Positions 42,517 through 53,547 of a stretch of DNA of 64,000 bases are shown one piece after another. Within the stretch, counting starts at the first letter, position 1, and each line of letters starts with the position of its first letter. Below the pieces are notes generated by a model, which had not been told where the DNA came from, made no database searches, and saw only the letters and a list, made by a program, of their open reading frames with translations. Location: assembly GCA_036245525.1 (NCBI GenBank), contig BTPG01000003.1, forward strand, positions 163,231,696 to 163,295,695, read 5' to 3'. Position numbers and translations under genes: made by a program. The DNA comes from Semisulcospira habei. Lineage: Eukaryota > Mollusca > Gastropoda > Semisulcospiridae.

Positions 42517-42555
42517 TTGCAGAAGTGTTTCTTTGAACAGTTAGGGCGGTAGCTG
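42517..42555 (-). repeat. R1 fragment
   Basis: CAGAAGTGTTTCTTTGAACA then GTTAGGGCGGTAG, matching 27647-27680. It follows directly on a truncated family B element starting TTAACCCCTTTACTGCCG at about 42454. Confidence 0.65.
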
Positions 42556-42557
42556 GC

Positions 42558-42635
42558 TTACCATTCGGGGCCAGCTGCATCCGGATGCGTGACATAAGCC
42601 GCGCATCCGGATGCGGCTGGCCGCAAATGAGTTAA
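42558..42635. mobile_element. Family D element
   Basis: CAGCTGCATCCGGATGCGTG and CGCGCATCCGGATGCGGCTG then GCCGCAAATGAGTTAA. Confidence 0.87.
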
Positions 42636-42718
42636 TATCTATGTCACAGTGACTTTCGCATTATTAAAAGTAGGAATCGACGGAGGCAGTGCGCGTGGTC
42701 ATATCTAATGCCGGACAT

Positions 42719-43370
42719 GATCAATGTCCACACACTGATAGCCAATGGCAGTCAGCCTCTCTAGTGACCTTGGGTATACAAATTGCAGGCAGTCATATAT
42801 ATCCAATACTCTGATCAATATGAACGCAGTGATAGCCAATGATAGCCAACTTCTCAAGTGACCATGAATATACATAGCGCACGCAGTGATATGTAATTAA
42901 CTCATTCAACTCCGACACGCCACGCCAAGGCATGGATCGAGCGTGATAGTTCAAGGGTTGTGCCAGAATAGCTTGGCACCCATACGGGCGCCAAACTATT
43001 CTGGCACAACCCTTGAACTATCACGCTCGATCTGTTTCCAGAAGTGTAATACAGTCTTCAAGGGGTAACTTCAAAATTTGCGGATTTCGGTCCTAGAGCA
43101 GAATGTGTTAATGCACTGGTCAATGTCCACCCAAAGATGGCTAATGAGGGTCAACCTCTCAAGTGACCATGAGTTTACATAGCGCACGCAGTCATATATA
43201 GGCCTAATTAATGCACTGGTCAATGTCCACGCAATGATAGCCAATAATGGCCAACCTCCCTAATGACTGTGAGTATACATAGCGCACACAGTCATATGTA
43301 TCCAGTGCACTGATCAATCTCCACGCAGTGATAGCCAATGATAGCAGACCTCTCTAGTGACTGAGCTGCT
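42719..43370. repeat. Tandem array of about five 90-95 bp units
   Basis: Repeated phrases TGATCAATGTCCACGCAGTG, ATAGCCAATGATAGCCAAC, CTCAAGTGACCATGAGTATA and CATAGCGCACGCAGTCATAT recur in order. The array is interrupted by a family A element at 42897-43111. Confidence 0.85.
42897..43111. mobile_element. Family A element inserted at TTAA in a tandem unit
   Basis: TTAACTCATTCAACTCC to GCAGAATGTGTTAA. The flanks (ATGTAA and TGCACTGGTCAATG) match the uninterrupted unit at 43201-43230, where one TTAA (43208-43211) is present, giving direct evidence of TTAA duplication. Confidence 0.93.
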
Positions 43371-43554
43371 ATTTATGTATACCCCTCTGTTTGGACCGCC
43401 AGTGATTGTGTTTGGAAACGAAAGCCCCCGCCATTTAATTGATGGCCGAACCAACATGCAAATGTTATCTGTCCACGGACCAGACCACTGACCGCACGCA
43501 AAATGTCCCTTCTATTGCCTGAGGAAATTTGACGCATATATGTGAGATCCATTT

Positions 43555-43621
43555 GCAAGAGGCATTGATCCTCATGAGCCCCCGCAGGGTGCGGGGGCTC
43601 ATGAGGATCTATGTCTCTTGC
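43555..43621. repeat. Family B fold-back, near perfect
   Basis: GCAAGAGGCATTGATCCTCA and TGAGGATCTATGTCTCTTGC. Confidence 0.92.
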
Positions 43622-44001
43622 TCACGGACTTTTCGGTGCAAGATCTGCGGCTATACAAACAAGTTGCATCTTCTGCCCACAGTAGAGTAGATGTGTCATT
43701 GTGCAGACGGGCCCCGTTTCTGAACCGGCTTCGGCAAATATACACGAAGGTGGCGAGACGTTTTACTTCAACAAGCCTGATTTTCGAACCCTCCTTCTTT
43801 CACAGGCTTTTATTCACATTCTTACGCATTCTCTGTTTTTATATTGGGGCAGATTATATATTGTCCAAACCATACATAAGCCACAGCATCACAATATCAA
43901 CAACACTATTGAGGTGAAATCAGTTCCGACGCAGGTCTCATTTTTCTTTACCTAGCTTCTGGTCCATTAAAAAACAGCGTCAACGGACAATGGAAGGGGG
44001 G

Positions 44002-44097
<96 letters not shown>

Positions 44098-44427
44098 CTT
44101 TGGTCCCACTTTTACCGATAGTTGCTGATGACAACCTTGATAATGCGTAAGCCCCCCCTCCCTCCAACCCCCTCCCTTCCCACCCCCTTCACTCACCCCC
44201 AATTCCTCGCTTTAATACTAGTATCACTGTTCCGGTAAAATCCCATTAAATGTTCTTCGTTCTCTGTCTCAATTTTGCTGGACTTCCTGAGATTTCTCGT
44301 GGGCCTTTCTCTCTCCCCAAATAAACGTATTTTTCTTTCTGTGGGGACTCGTGGGGCAAAGAGTGCATTGTCATCCGTCAAGTGTCCGAAGAAAGTAGCA
44401 CTCCTGGACGAAATACAAACAGCCTTC
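43622..44427. other. No gene; contains (GA)n at 44005-44093
   Basis: Long GA run followed by a C-rich stretch. Nothing else recognised. Confidence 0.65.
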
Positions 44428-44490
44428 ACGAGGCATAGATCCTCATGAGCCCCACATCTGCGTGGACTCATGAGGATCTATGCCTCTTGC
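44428..44490. repeat. Family B fold-back
   Basis: ACGAGGCATAGATCCTCATG and CATGAGGATCTATGCCTCTT, with a GCCCCACATCTGCGTGG centre. Confidence 0.85.
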
Positions 44491-44900
44491 TGATCCTATT
44501 TACGTCAGCGTTATTCAGGCTTGAGTTAGGATACGGCGTTCAGTTCATTAATTACAACGGAGGCACGAGTGACTCGACCTACCGCGGACAATAGAGACGT
44601 TTGATTCTTCAATCAAACAGAGTGCCGTCCTTGTTTTAGCAATAGCATTGTTTTGGGATGGCGCTGTTGGTTCATTCACAGATCATAACAGGTGAGACTG
44701 GCTCTAGGGTAATAGACTATTAGGCCGCTGTAGAGTTTCGCTGCCAAGATGAATTTTGTCCATGCGCAGAGCGCTACTCCGAAAATGTCTTCACGATGTG
44801 TGACCTAGGAGCGCTGTCGATCTCCAAATGACGCCTGTGGAGCCCAGAAGCACTACATAAAAGCCATACCACGCTGTGCTAACAGCCTCGACCTTTACTC
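44491..44900. other. No feature seen
   Basis: Unique-looking sequence without recognisable signals. Confidence 0.45.
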
Positions 44901-44914
44901 GGACCCCCCAACAA

Positions 44915-45156
44915 AAACAAACAAACAAACAAACAAAAAACAAACAAACCAAAAAAAAACCAACAACAACCAGCCAACCAGCCAACCAACCAACCAACCA
45001 AACAAACAAACATACCCCCCACCCCCACCCCCTCCAAAAACAAAGCACAAAAAACAACGAAAACAAAACCAACCCAAAAAAAAAACAAAAAACAAAAAAA
45101 CAAAAAAAAAAACCCCAAAAAAAACACAAAAAAACACACACACACACACACACACA
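44915..45156. repeat. A/C-only low-complexity tract with (CA)n
   Basis: CAAA, CCAA and poly-A runs ending in about ten CA units, like the 16.3 kb tract. Confidence 0.9.
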
Positions 45157-45519
45157 AAAAACCCAGGCCAGGCCAATGGTATTCAAGACCGCGATCACGT
45201 GGTTTTCCTCTATAGTGTTAACAAAGCGCGGAGTTCTATATAGGTCTATTACGTACGTGCTGCGTATATACAGTACACATACCCATTTTCCTTTGAATAA
45301 TTTCTCTTGTACTGTTGGTACATTGCGAGTCTAATTTTAGCTTATGTCAAATTATACTCCATCTTAAGTATCCAAATGTGGTTCAATGTTTAAAATTATG
45401 TTATGCGATCTCAGCTGTGTCCGCATGACGATAAACCGATTATAATATTGTCTTCGTTGATTATATTTCATTATTTTATTTTATTTTCTTTTGTTTTATT
45501 TTTAGGGCTGCCCTTATGC

Positions 45520-45733
45520 TTAACTCATTCTACCCCAGACACACCACCGCAAGATAAGGATCGACCATGATATTTCAAGGGTGATGCCAGAATAGCTTGG
45601 CGCCTATGGGCGCCAAGCTATTCTGGCATCACCCTTGAACTATCATGGTCGATCTGTGTCCTACACTGCAATGCAGTCTTCAGAGGACAACGGCAACATT
45701 TGGGGATTTCGGTGATGGGGTAGAATGGGTTAA
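45520..45733. mobile_element. Family A element, clean ends
   Basis: TTAACTCATTCTACCCCAGA and GATGGGGTAGAATGGGTTAA. Core AAGGGTGATGCCAGAATAGC pairs with GCTATTCTGGCATCACCCTT, the same GTGATGCC/GGCATCAC change in both arms. Confidence 0.93.
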
Positions 45734-45807
45734 AAACGTCTGTGTATGTACATAATGAACTTCGGATATAAATAAAAGGGATGAAAGAACGTGAGACCAT
45801 CATGCAT

Positions 45808-45903
45808 GTAACCCTTTGGCTGTCGGTAGCCCTTTTGTCGCGATGGTTCCTGCGGGAATCATCGCGAAAAAAAAAAAAGCGCTAACGAAAGCCGAAAGGT
45901 TAA
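45808..45903. mobile_element. Family E element
   Basis: GTAACCCTTTGGCTGTCGGT and AACGAAAGCCGAAAGGTTAA, with TCCTGCGGGA at the centre and an A run in the right arm. Confidence 0.85.
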
Positions 45904-45957
45904 TGTAGGATGGAGGTGCCAGCAAGGTGTTGTCCGGTGAGATAAGATGAGCCTGCT

Positions 45958-46150
45958 CCATAGCATGTCTGTTATTCTTTAGCGTGTCCGTTGAAAGGTC
46001 CTGGTAAATCAAACTAGCACAGTCGCAGTGTGCCTGAATTGATCAGTGTTCAGGTCGTACTCCATAGACAATGGCTATCCATGTACCCCATAGGGCATTA
46101 GGGCCGTCCATTATCACTCCGGTGCCTTGGACGTCAAAACCGGAACTAAT
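45958..46150 (+). mobile_element. SINE copy, 5'-truncated
   Basis: CGTTGAAAGGTCCTGGTAAA, GTTCAGGTCGTACTCCATAG and GGTGCCTTGGACGTCAAAAC match the 37775 SINE body. Confidence 0.82.
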
Positions 46151-46236
46151 TAACTGACCAAGCCAGCAAGGAGACCAATCTCAAAATCTGTGAACTCGGG
46201 CAAAGGAGACCGTCAGGCATCAGACCGTCATGGCTG

Positions 46237-46349
46237 CCCAATAAGCCATAGGTCCTCCGACCGATGTGGACCGCTAGTTGGCCCGCGCAGGTCCGTGCGC
46301 GGGCCAACTAGCAGCCAACGTCGTCCCGATTACCTTTTGTGTGGTGGGT
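46237..46349. repeat. Family C fold-back
   Basis: GCTAGTTGGCCCGCGCAGG and its complement CCTGCGCGGGCCAACTAGC-type arm (right arm CGTGCGCGGGCCAACTAGC). The outer ends are worn. Confidence 0.85.
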
Positions 46350-46869
46350 AGGGGCCTGACAAGCAAGAGAACCAATTGATCGTAAAGAAACGTCTAACGG
46401 CGAGAAATGCAAACATCATCTTCGTCCGATAGAGTTCCGTCACATCAACATGTTCCGGAGGTGGTCCCCGAAGCAATTTATGGTCGTCGGACTGTCTGGG
46501 AATCTCGACAGCCAGCCAGATTGCATCTGTACGAGCCATAGATATGCATGTGCCTCTGCAGGTTGCAAAGCGTCTGAAGAAACTTTGCTTCTTGCTGAGA
46601 GTGTATCATGTTCATACTAATTTTTTTTTCGGTGGGTGCTGCAGACAAAGGTAGTTCTAGGCAAACTATAATAATGTCCAGCCGCCTCGCAGTCGTCTCA
46701 GGAAAGCAAGTTCAGACTGCAAAAGCTGTAGATCTTAATGTGCAATTAAGGCTGCTAGGGGTTGGCGATGATCTATTCTAGTACTGGAATTCTCGTAGGT
46801 CATTGTACGCATTTCATATTAATAATGTGTTGTTGTCTGGCAATCTCTTCATCAAATCAAGGTTCATCT

Positions 46870-46944
46870 ACAAAAGCCACAGATCTTCATGTGCCCCGGC
46901 AGCCCGCAGGCTGCCGGGGCTCATGAGGATCTGTGGCTTTAGCA
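46870..46944. repeat. Family B fold-back, divergent subtype
   Basis: AAAAGCCACAGATCTTCATG and CATGAGGATCTGTGGCTTTA. The GAGGC end has changed to AAGCC/GGCTT in both arms. Worn relatives lie at about 46530 and 46715. Confidence 0.88.
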
Positions 46945-46973
46945 GAATAAGTTTAGCTGTGTGTTTCACACGT

Positions 46974-47117
46974 AGTTCATTCCTATTATTCACTATCGCC
47001 ATTCTTTATCTTTATTATTCACGTGCAGTAAGATGGCCGTAGTCGCACGAAGCTCATTCCTATTATTCACTATCAACATTCTTTATCTTTATTATTCACG
47101 TGCAGTAAGATGGCCGT
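46974..47117. repeat. 77 bp tandem duplication
   Basis: Two copies of a unit containing CATTCCTATTATTCACTATC and TATTATTCACGTGCAGTAAG, ending AAGATGGCCGT immediately before the LINE-Z insertion. Confidence 0.88.
47107..47117. repeat. Target-site duplication, left copy (LINE-Z copy 3)
   Basis: AAGATGGCCGT, repeated at 48281-48291. Confidence 0.82.
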
Positions 47118-48250
47118 CACCGACCCTCTTCACCATCTTCTTCAGCATGATGTTGAAGCAGGCCACAGTGGACCTCGACGATGACGACGCAGTGTACATC
47201 AGGTATCGTCTCGATGGCAGCCTGTTCAACCTCAGACGACTGCAGGCCCACACGAAAACCCTAGACCAACTGATTCGTGAGCTGCTCTTCGCTGATGACG
47301 CTGCCCTCGTTGCACACACAGAGAGAGCCTTGCAGCGCATTACGTCCTGCTTCGCAGATGCTGCCCAGCTCTTTGGACTTGAGGTCAGTCTGAAAAAGAC
47401 AGAGGTCCTTCATCAGCCGGCACCCAAGGAAGAGCATCGCCCTCCCCACATCACCATCGGCGAGTCCGAACTGAAGTCTGTACACCAGTTTACCTACCTT
47501 GGCTGCATCATCACGTCAGACGCCAAGCTGGACAAGGAGCTGGACAACAGGCTGGCAAAAGCGAACAGTGCTTTCGGGCGACTATTCAAGCGGGTGTGGC
47601 ACAATCAACAGCTGAAAAAAGGCACCAAGATCAGCGTGTACAGAGCTGTCGTCCTCACCACCCTGCTGTACGGTTCCGAGTCCTGGGCCCTCTACCGCAG
47701 CCAACTACGACTCCTCGAACGCTTTCACCAGCGCTGCCTGCGTACCATCCTCAGCATTCACTGGAGTGACTATGTCACCAACGTCGAGGTCCTTGAACAG
47801 GCGGAAACTGTGAGCATCGAGGCTTTGCTGCTGCGGACACAGCTTCGCTGGGCGGGGCACGTCTCCAGGATGGAGGATCATCGCCTACCCAAGATCACTC
47901 TGTTCGGCGAGCTCGCCACTGGACACCGAGACAGAGGGGCACCAAAGAAGAGATACAAAGACGGTCTCAAGAAGTCGCTTAGTGCCTGCCAAATCGACCA
48001 CCGCCAGTGGTCTTCGCTTGCTGCGGACCGTGACACCTGGCGCTCCATCATTCACAAGGCAGCCGTCTCCTTTGAGGACTCTCGCAGAGCTAACCTTAAG
48101 GACAAGCGGCTTAGAAGAAAAAACAGAGTTGTCGTAACTCAGAACCCTGACCAGACCTTCCCCTGCAGCCACTGCGGTCGAACCTGCCTGTCCCGGATTG
48201 GCCTCCGCAGCCACGAAAATGCCTGCAGACGACGTGGGCAAGCCCTATAG
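47118..48250 (+). pseudogene. LINE-Z RT C-terminal portion, open frame
   Basis: Continuous frame of about 376 codons from the truncation point: LFTIFFSMMLKQATVDLDDD, RT motif C LLFADDAALVAHTERAL, thumb, LRWAGHVSRMEDHRLPK, then the terminal module FPCSHCGRTCLSRIGLRSH-ENAC (C-x2-C-x12-H-x3-C) and a TAG at 48248. It has no stop or frameshift, unlike copy 2, but cannot work because the endonuclease and RT motifs upstream of C are absent. Its frame runs back into host sequence at 47033 by chance. Confidence 0.9.
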
Positions 48251-48280
48251 AATCTTCGTTCGCGAAGTCAAGCCAAGAAG
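47118..48280 (+). mobile_element. LINE-Z copy 3, 5'-truncated
   Basis: Begins within RT motif B (CACCGACCCTCTTCACC) and ends CTTCGTTCGCGAAG then GCCAAGAAG. It landed in a sequence whose right side (AGTCGCCTGCTCAGCGTCAA) resembles the SINE-like tail at about 15371. Confidence 0.9.
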
Positions 48281-48291
48281 AAGATGGCCGT
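48281..48291. repeat. Target-site duplication, right copy (LINE-Z copy 3)
   Basis: AAGATGGCCGT. The match extends to 17 bases (TAGTCGC added) when compared with the first unit of the 77 bp duplication. Confidence 0.82.
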
Positions 48292-48799
48292 AGTCGCCTG
48301 CTCAGCGTCAAACCCTAATAACGAGCCAAATTACGTATTAATTGTTATAAAGGGGACTACATTCCTTCTACAGGACCCATACACAAACTCTCATGAGCCT
48401 ATAGCCCTTTACAGCTTGCAGGGGTTCGTGAGGATTTGTGACTTTTTTTTTTAATAAACCGGAAGAATGTCAAGATCACTGACACCAGAGTGCCTTCAGG
48501 CGTACGTGAACCAGGCGCCCTCCACAAGGGAGTGTGTTGTCAATGAACTCGATAAAAAAGACCGATGCTGATCAACGAGCACTTCAGACTATAAATAACA
48601 GTGTAGATACCGAGTTGGCTCTTCGTGATGCTGCTGTTTTAGTGAGGCTGAATTCAGAATGCGCGAGATGGATCGACCGTGACAGGCTGAAACATAGTTT
48701 CGACAGGACTGAATTGGACGTTGTTGAAATAAAAATCAGCTCCGACCATGCTAAAACAACGCGTGGTACACTAACGATGACACCCTGATGCACTACAAG

Positions 48800-48880
48800 A
48801 AGATACGAATCGACTGTGATAGTTCAAGGGTGATGCCAAAATAGCTTGGCGCCTTGAACCATAATGGTCAATTTAACTGC
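48800..48880. mobile_element. Family A element, right core deleted
   Basis: GTGATAGTTCAAGGGTGATG then CCAAAATAGCTTGGCGCC joins directly to TTGAACCATAATGGTCAA. Confidence 0.75.
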
Positions 48881-49899
48881 CTTCTGAGCAGAAATGACTA
48901 CATTCGGTTATTTGGGCTTTGGTGCTCTGCTTGTGAACATGGCAAAATAAGAACAACGTTTCTGTGAACCGCTGTTACTTGAATTCGGTACACTTTCTTG
49001 TTGTCTGCTGTCAGCTGGAATCTCCCTGCAACAATTCATCTGTCTCCTTAGGGGGGAAACACTCACCCTTTGACATCGTGAACCAACGGAGTTTCCTGAT
49101 TGCAAAATCGTCTACTTCACATCACGTCAAAATCGAAATGACAAATGGAGTCCTTAAACGTATTCCAGTATATACCAATCGTAATTGCTAAAGGCTTGTG
49201 CATGATGATCTTTGTGGGTCTGCACCTGATCGACCAAGGTTCATCCATCTGCAGGTGTTGGGGCTAGAAGTGAAAGGGGTAAGGGCCACACTAATGAAGC
49301 CAACTGGGAGGTGTTGTCGAAACAGTGTCGATTCAGTAACTCTTCCCCCTCCACCGCCAGCTGCGGAAGACAAATTGATCGTGACAGCTAAAGGGGAGCG
49401 TTTATTTCCCTTGGCGCTAAGCGGTTGAGCAGTTAAGATCGATCCAGCTCGCACGACCTGTATTTAACGAGTAGCATTACGTTAAGATATTTATTTCTTG
49501 AATTGTAAGGCAAAGTCATAGGTATTGACGCCGGGTTGGTGGTATTGTGAAGCTCCTTGGGGCAAGGAGGAAGGGGGGCGGGGGTGGGTGGGTGGGAGGG
49601 GCGTCGTGTAGCGAGTGATCAAGGATGGAGAGGCTGGAGAAGAAAGGGGGTGTGGGGTGGGGATGGGGAGGTGGAAGGGAGGGAGGACGTTGGGGTGGGG
49701 TGCAGAATGAGCGTGATTGTCACTGGTCAAGCTGCTTTGTCACTGTTGCAAGTCGTTGACCCCGGTCCGGCCCGTGAGTCAGACGTAATGGCGTCAATAC
49801 AAACACAGACGCGACACTCGGACTGCCCAAACGTTCGGGCGAACAAGGATGCAGACTGTCGACCCCTTTGCTGCTGGAAAATGCCAACACCACCCAACT
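48881..49899. other. No gene supported
   Basis: Contains a G-rich run at 49570-49700. Frames of 70-120 codons here lack recognisable domains. Confidence 0.45.
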
Positions 49900-49965
49900 G
49901 CAAGAGGCAAAGAACATCATGAGCCCCCGCATATGCGGGGGCTCATGAGGTTCTTTGCCTCTTGC
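49900..49965. repeat. Family B fold-back with paired arm changes
   Basis: GCAAGAGGCAAAGAACATCA and TGAGGTTCTTTGCCTCTTGC. AAAGAAC/GTTCTTT replaces the usual ATAGATC/GATCTAT in both arms. Confidence 0.93.
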
Positions 49966-50777
49966 TGTTTCCTTTTTTATTCGAGTTCCTTAGATTGATT
50001 ATCCGTGTTGAATCTGCCCTGCTTTCCAACACATAATTTTGCATCCACTCGGTGGCAATTACAGAGCACAGTTAGACTACCGAGGACACGGACTCAGCTG
50101 TCACGACAGTACTGGGCGGCGGCGAGGACCTGTACTCAAATGGACTAAATAGGATTCTACGTCTCTTGCCTACCAAATTCGGCACACGATTTTCCTGAGA
50201 TCGAGTTAGACTGCGTTTTTAAGCGTACCGACGATTTCAGCCAAGGCTCTTTCTTTTGCCTGAATGCCGCAAGAGGTCAATCACCCTGAGAGCGGACAGC
50301 CGCTTGCGCGTGCGCACGTCAGTGCAGCCGCAAAGTGGCCACGTGAACATCTATACAAAGTCCGGAAGGGGAAGCGCCACAATGGTTTCCTGTGTAAGGG
50401 GTAGAAATAGTGGGACAGTTAATTAATTACAGTTTGGTTTCCATTCAGTGGCTAACTATCATTTGTAGTGTGGACATTCCCAGTGTAACCAGCTAACCAA
50501 CCTATTACCCACTTTGTCTAAATCCTGACCTACACATGTATGTATTATTTAAAAATCCAATCTATATAATTTCCAATTTTTTTTCCTCAATAGGTTAATC
50601 TCTCCAAAACTATTGGGCTGGGAGGGGGGGGGGGAGGGGTAGGGGGTGGGTTTGGGGTATGGTGGGGGGTGGGGTGGGGGGGGGGGGGGCTCTATTTTCG
50701 TTTTCAGACGGCCAGACCATCTACCCCATTTCCGATCGCCTCAGGCCACACTTACACCTTTCTTCAGTCTATTCACG
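49966..50777. other. No gene; G-rich run at 50617-50690
   Basis: A GGGGTGGGG-type tract could form G-quadruplex structure. Otherwise nothing recognised. Confidence 0.5.
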
Positions 50778-50854
50778 CTGCCACACCAGTTGTGTTCCTG
50801 TATCTGCTGCCGCTGATCGGCGGCAGCGGATGGAGGGAAACAGCCAGTGTCAGC
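50778..50854. repeat. Family F-like fold-back
   Basis: CTGCTGCCGCTGATC and GGCGGCAGCGG form the centre. Outer CCACACCAGTTGTGTTCC pairs with GGAAACAGCCAGTG. Confidence 0.65.
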
Positions 50855-51213
50855 CACGGTAATTGTGTGTACATATATTATTCAAGCTGCATCCCTGGTT
50901 TACAATGTATGAGCCGGAATAACCTGTCTAGACAAGAGGACAGACAGCACGGAATCTGACCAGAACCGTGACCTGGCTAACCAGGGGTCATCTAACGGTG
51001 CTCCGCCATTGTCTCTGTGTCTGTGGACAGTCCCTCAGTCGGTCCCTTGTATCTTCAAGAGGCACAGATTCTCATAAGCCGCTGGCAGCTGCAAGGGCTC
51101 ACACGCAACAAGCTTGAAAGGCGCTGCTTCTTTTGCCTTTAAGACTCCTGCTAGTTCCAAAGCCGGATAAGTTTACAAGGACGTCTGCAAGTGTCCACAA
51201 ACCCATGCCATCT

Positions 51214-51281
51214 GCAAGAGGCATAGATTCTCATGAGCCCCTGCCGTACGGCAGGGGCTCATGAGAAGCTATGCCTCTTGC
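51214..51281. repeat. Family B fold-back, near perfect
   Basis: GCAAGAGGCATAGATTCTCA and TGAGAAGCTATGCCTCTTGC. The centre is CCCCTGCCGTACGGCAGGGG. A half copy lies at 51056. Confidence 0.93.
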
Positions 51282-51937
51282 CGTTTTCAAGTTACCTAGA
51301 AACCATAACGTTTCCTATATCTCTGCTTCGCGGATGGAGGTCTCTCCTTTTTTCTCAGTCGGTGTCTGTATGTGTATTCAGTAGCACGTGCAGCAGAATT
51401 TTCCCCTTTGCTAATTGCGCTCTCTGGTCTCCCTCCGCACTCGTACTGTAACACCCTTTTCCATCTCCTCAAACACGGACATAAACTTGACGGACCCTCG
51501 CAATCGAGGGGCATTTATGGCCGCATTTATCCCCACTAGCGTCTGTAGCCTTCAGATGGCCAGAACTTTGTTCTATGCCTGTTAGTGTTTGAGGACAATT
51601 TAAGCCCACCTTGGGTTTTCACCTCACACCGACAGGCCTGATCAGTTATTCTGTCATCCGAGGGTCCGTCACCCATTTATTCGTCAGGCTTTGGATCAGT
51701 AACTTTATCGGTGTAAAGCTGCAGATTTGCACTCGATGGCAGCAGAACCGAGGCAGGGTTAAGTGTTCATATTCCGTTTGATAGCGACAATAAAAGTCAA
51801 CTCGGACACCGCAAGCCGTTTTTAAATAGCAGAGGTGAAATTTAGCATTTGCACGGAGCTCTGGGAGGCGATCTTTTAAAGTTAAAGTTAGAAACAGCCC
51901 CTTCACTGCCTGAGAGGGAGTGAGCATTATTCAACTG
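51282..51937. other. No feature seen
   Basis: Unique-looking sequence. Confidence 0.45.
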
Positions 51938-52000
51938 CAAAGAGGCATATGTCCTTATGAGCCTCCGCAACTGCGGGGGCCCATGAGGATCTATGCCTCT
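51938..52000. repeat. Family B fold-back
   Basis: GCAAAGAGGCATATGTCCTT and CATGAGGATCTATGCCTCTT around CCTCCGCAACTGCGGGGG. Confidence 0.82.
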
Positions 52001-52046
52001 TATTAGCACCACATTTCTTGGACAGCTGGGGATCTTAGGCGGAAAC

Positions 52047-52255
52047 ATAACCCATTTCGTCCTGATTAACTACTGCTTGAAATTAGTTTGACTATGATAG
52101 TTCAGGGGTGGCGGCAAAAAAGCTTGGTGCCTGAGGCGAAAAGCTATTTTGACCCTTGATCTAAAATGGTTGATCTATCTCCTAATCTGTAATCCAGCCT
52201 TCATAGGACAATAAGCAAATAAAAGAAATCAGCCTCAGGTTGTAAAATGGGTTAA
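52047..52255. mobile_element. Family A element, worn core
   Basis: ATAACCCATTTCGTCCTG to GTAAAATGGGTTAA. The core has drifted to AAAAAAGCTTGGTGCC. Confidence 0.75.
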
Positions 52256-52608
52256 AAAAAAATGTTGTCAGAAACAGAATTTGCGTCAACTGGCATTAAA
52301 GATATTAAGAAAGCCTTGGCTTCTGAGGAAGTCATCGCTAGACATGAAATACTAAGCAGTAAAGATAATTTAACCTGCCCGGGGCAGAGGCATAATAAAT
52401 AATAACAGCAGCTGGGTCAGTGGGGGACGCGGGTAGAGAGCGATTCACCTTGGCGAATCGTATTCTCCAGGCAGCCCAATTCTCACAACTCTCTTGTTCC
52501 TGTCACTGCTGCAAGGGTTGTTTTTAATGAGGGGATTTGACTCCTAACTGGCGTATTCGAAACTGATTGCACGATGTTTTTATTATTTTTTTTTCTAATT
52601 TTACAGCC

Positions 52609-52825
52609 TTAACTCATTTAGCCTTGACGCACTACAGCAGGAGATGGGTCGACCATGATAATTCAAGGATAGTACCAGATTAGCTTGGCGTGTGTCAGCG
52701 CCAACGCCGTAATCTGGCACTGCCCTTGAATTATCATGGTCGATCCATCTCCTGCAACAGGTGCATAGTTGTTAGATAACGCCTACAAAATTTGGGAAAT
52801 ACGTGCGCCGGGCTGAATGAGTTAA
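52609..52825. mobile_element. Family A element
   Basis: TTAACTCATTTAGCCTTGAC and GGGCTGAATGAGTTAA. The core loop is rearranged to GGCGTGTGTCAGCGCC. Confidence 0.87.
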
Positions 52826-52934
52826 CAACATTAATTGCCAGTGGACACACATGGCATTTTGGATTTTTTTGGTAACTAATCAGTGTCAAATATCTCCAGC
52901 TCCCAAAGGAACACGGAAACAAAGTGGTTCACAA

Positions 52935-52999
52935 CAAGAGGTATAAATCCTCATGAGCCCCCGCAACTGCGGGGGCTCATGAGGATCTATACCTCTTGC
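52935..52999. repeat. Family B fold-back
   Basis: CAAGAGGTATAAATCCTCAT and TGAGGATCTATACCTCTTG. Confidence 0.92.
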
Positions 53000-53201
53000 A
53001 GTTGGGTTCAGTTTTTCTCTGCAGTAAAAGACTTGACACTAGAAATTGCAGGAGCGTTACGTGCTGTGGCAGTGACGTTTCGTCCAGCTTGGCACAGGAG
53101 TTTAGCCTTGGGATGACCGCCAATAAAAGAAAGCCAATAGGGGGTTCCGACAGTGCAAAGCGACGTCTGGGGGTACTTCTGTGGAAAAACTCCTCCCTCT
53201 G

Positions 53202-53265
53202 CAAGAGGCGTAGATTCTCATGAGCGCCTGCACATGCAGGATTCATGGCAATATATGCCTCTTGT
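53202..53265. repeat. Family B fold-back, worn
   Basis: GCAAGAGGCGTAGATTCTCA, CGCCTGCACATGCAGG centre, right arm GCAATATATGCCTCTTGT. Confidence 0.75.
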
Positions 53266-53440
53266 TTTTAGGAGCTGTCGTTTGTACGTCTTTTCCCCGG
53301 ATATAGACAAAAGATTGTAAACCCGTGATTAATGTGAGTGCATCCCCAAAGCAAGGGCACTTGATTCCTGGCTGTATTACTTTTGTTAGACTGACGTTCT
53401 TTTGTCAGAGTTTTCAAGCGAGAACTTTTACTTTGTATAT

Positions 53441-53547
53441 CCAGTACGCAAAAGATCATCCGGCCGAAGTCGGCCACAGTGGGCCCGCGCACTGTCGTGC
53501 GCTGGCCCACTGCGGCCGATTTCGGCCCGATGGCCTTTGCGTGCTGG
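53441..53547. repeat. Family C fold-back
   Basis: CCAGTACGCAAAAGATCATC and GATGGCCTTTGCGTGCTGG ends. GTGGGCCCGCGCACTG pairs with CGTGCGCTGGCCCAC. Confidence 0.88.

Noticed and set aside
44791..45334. Frames of 92-152 codons, Phe/Cys/Val-rich or Lys/Thr-rich
   Set aside because: Low-complexity A/C tract with (CA)n.
48534..48788. 84-codon + frame with balanced composition
   Set aside because: No recognisable family and no start or splice context. It runs into the family A remnant at 48800.
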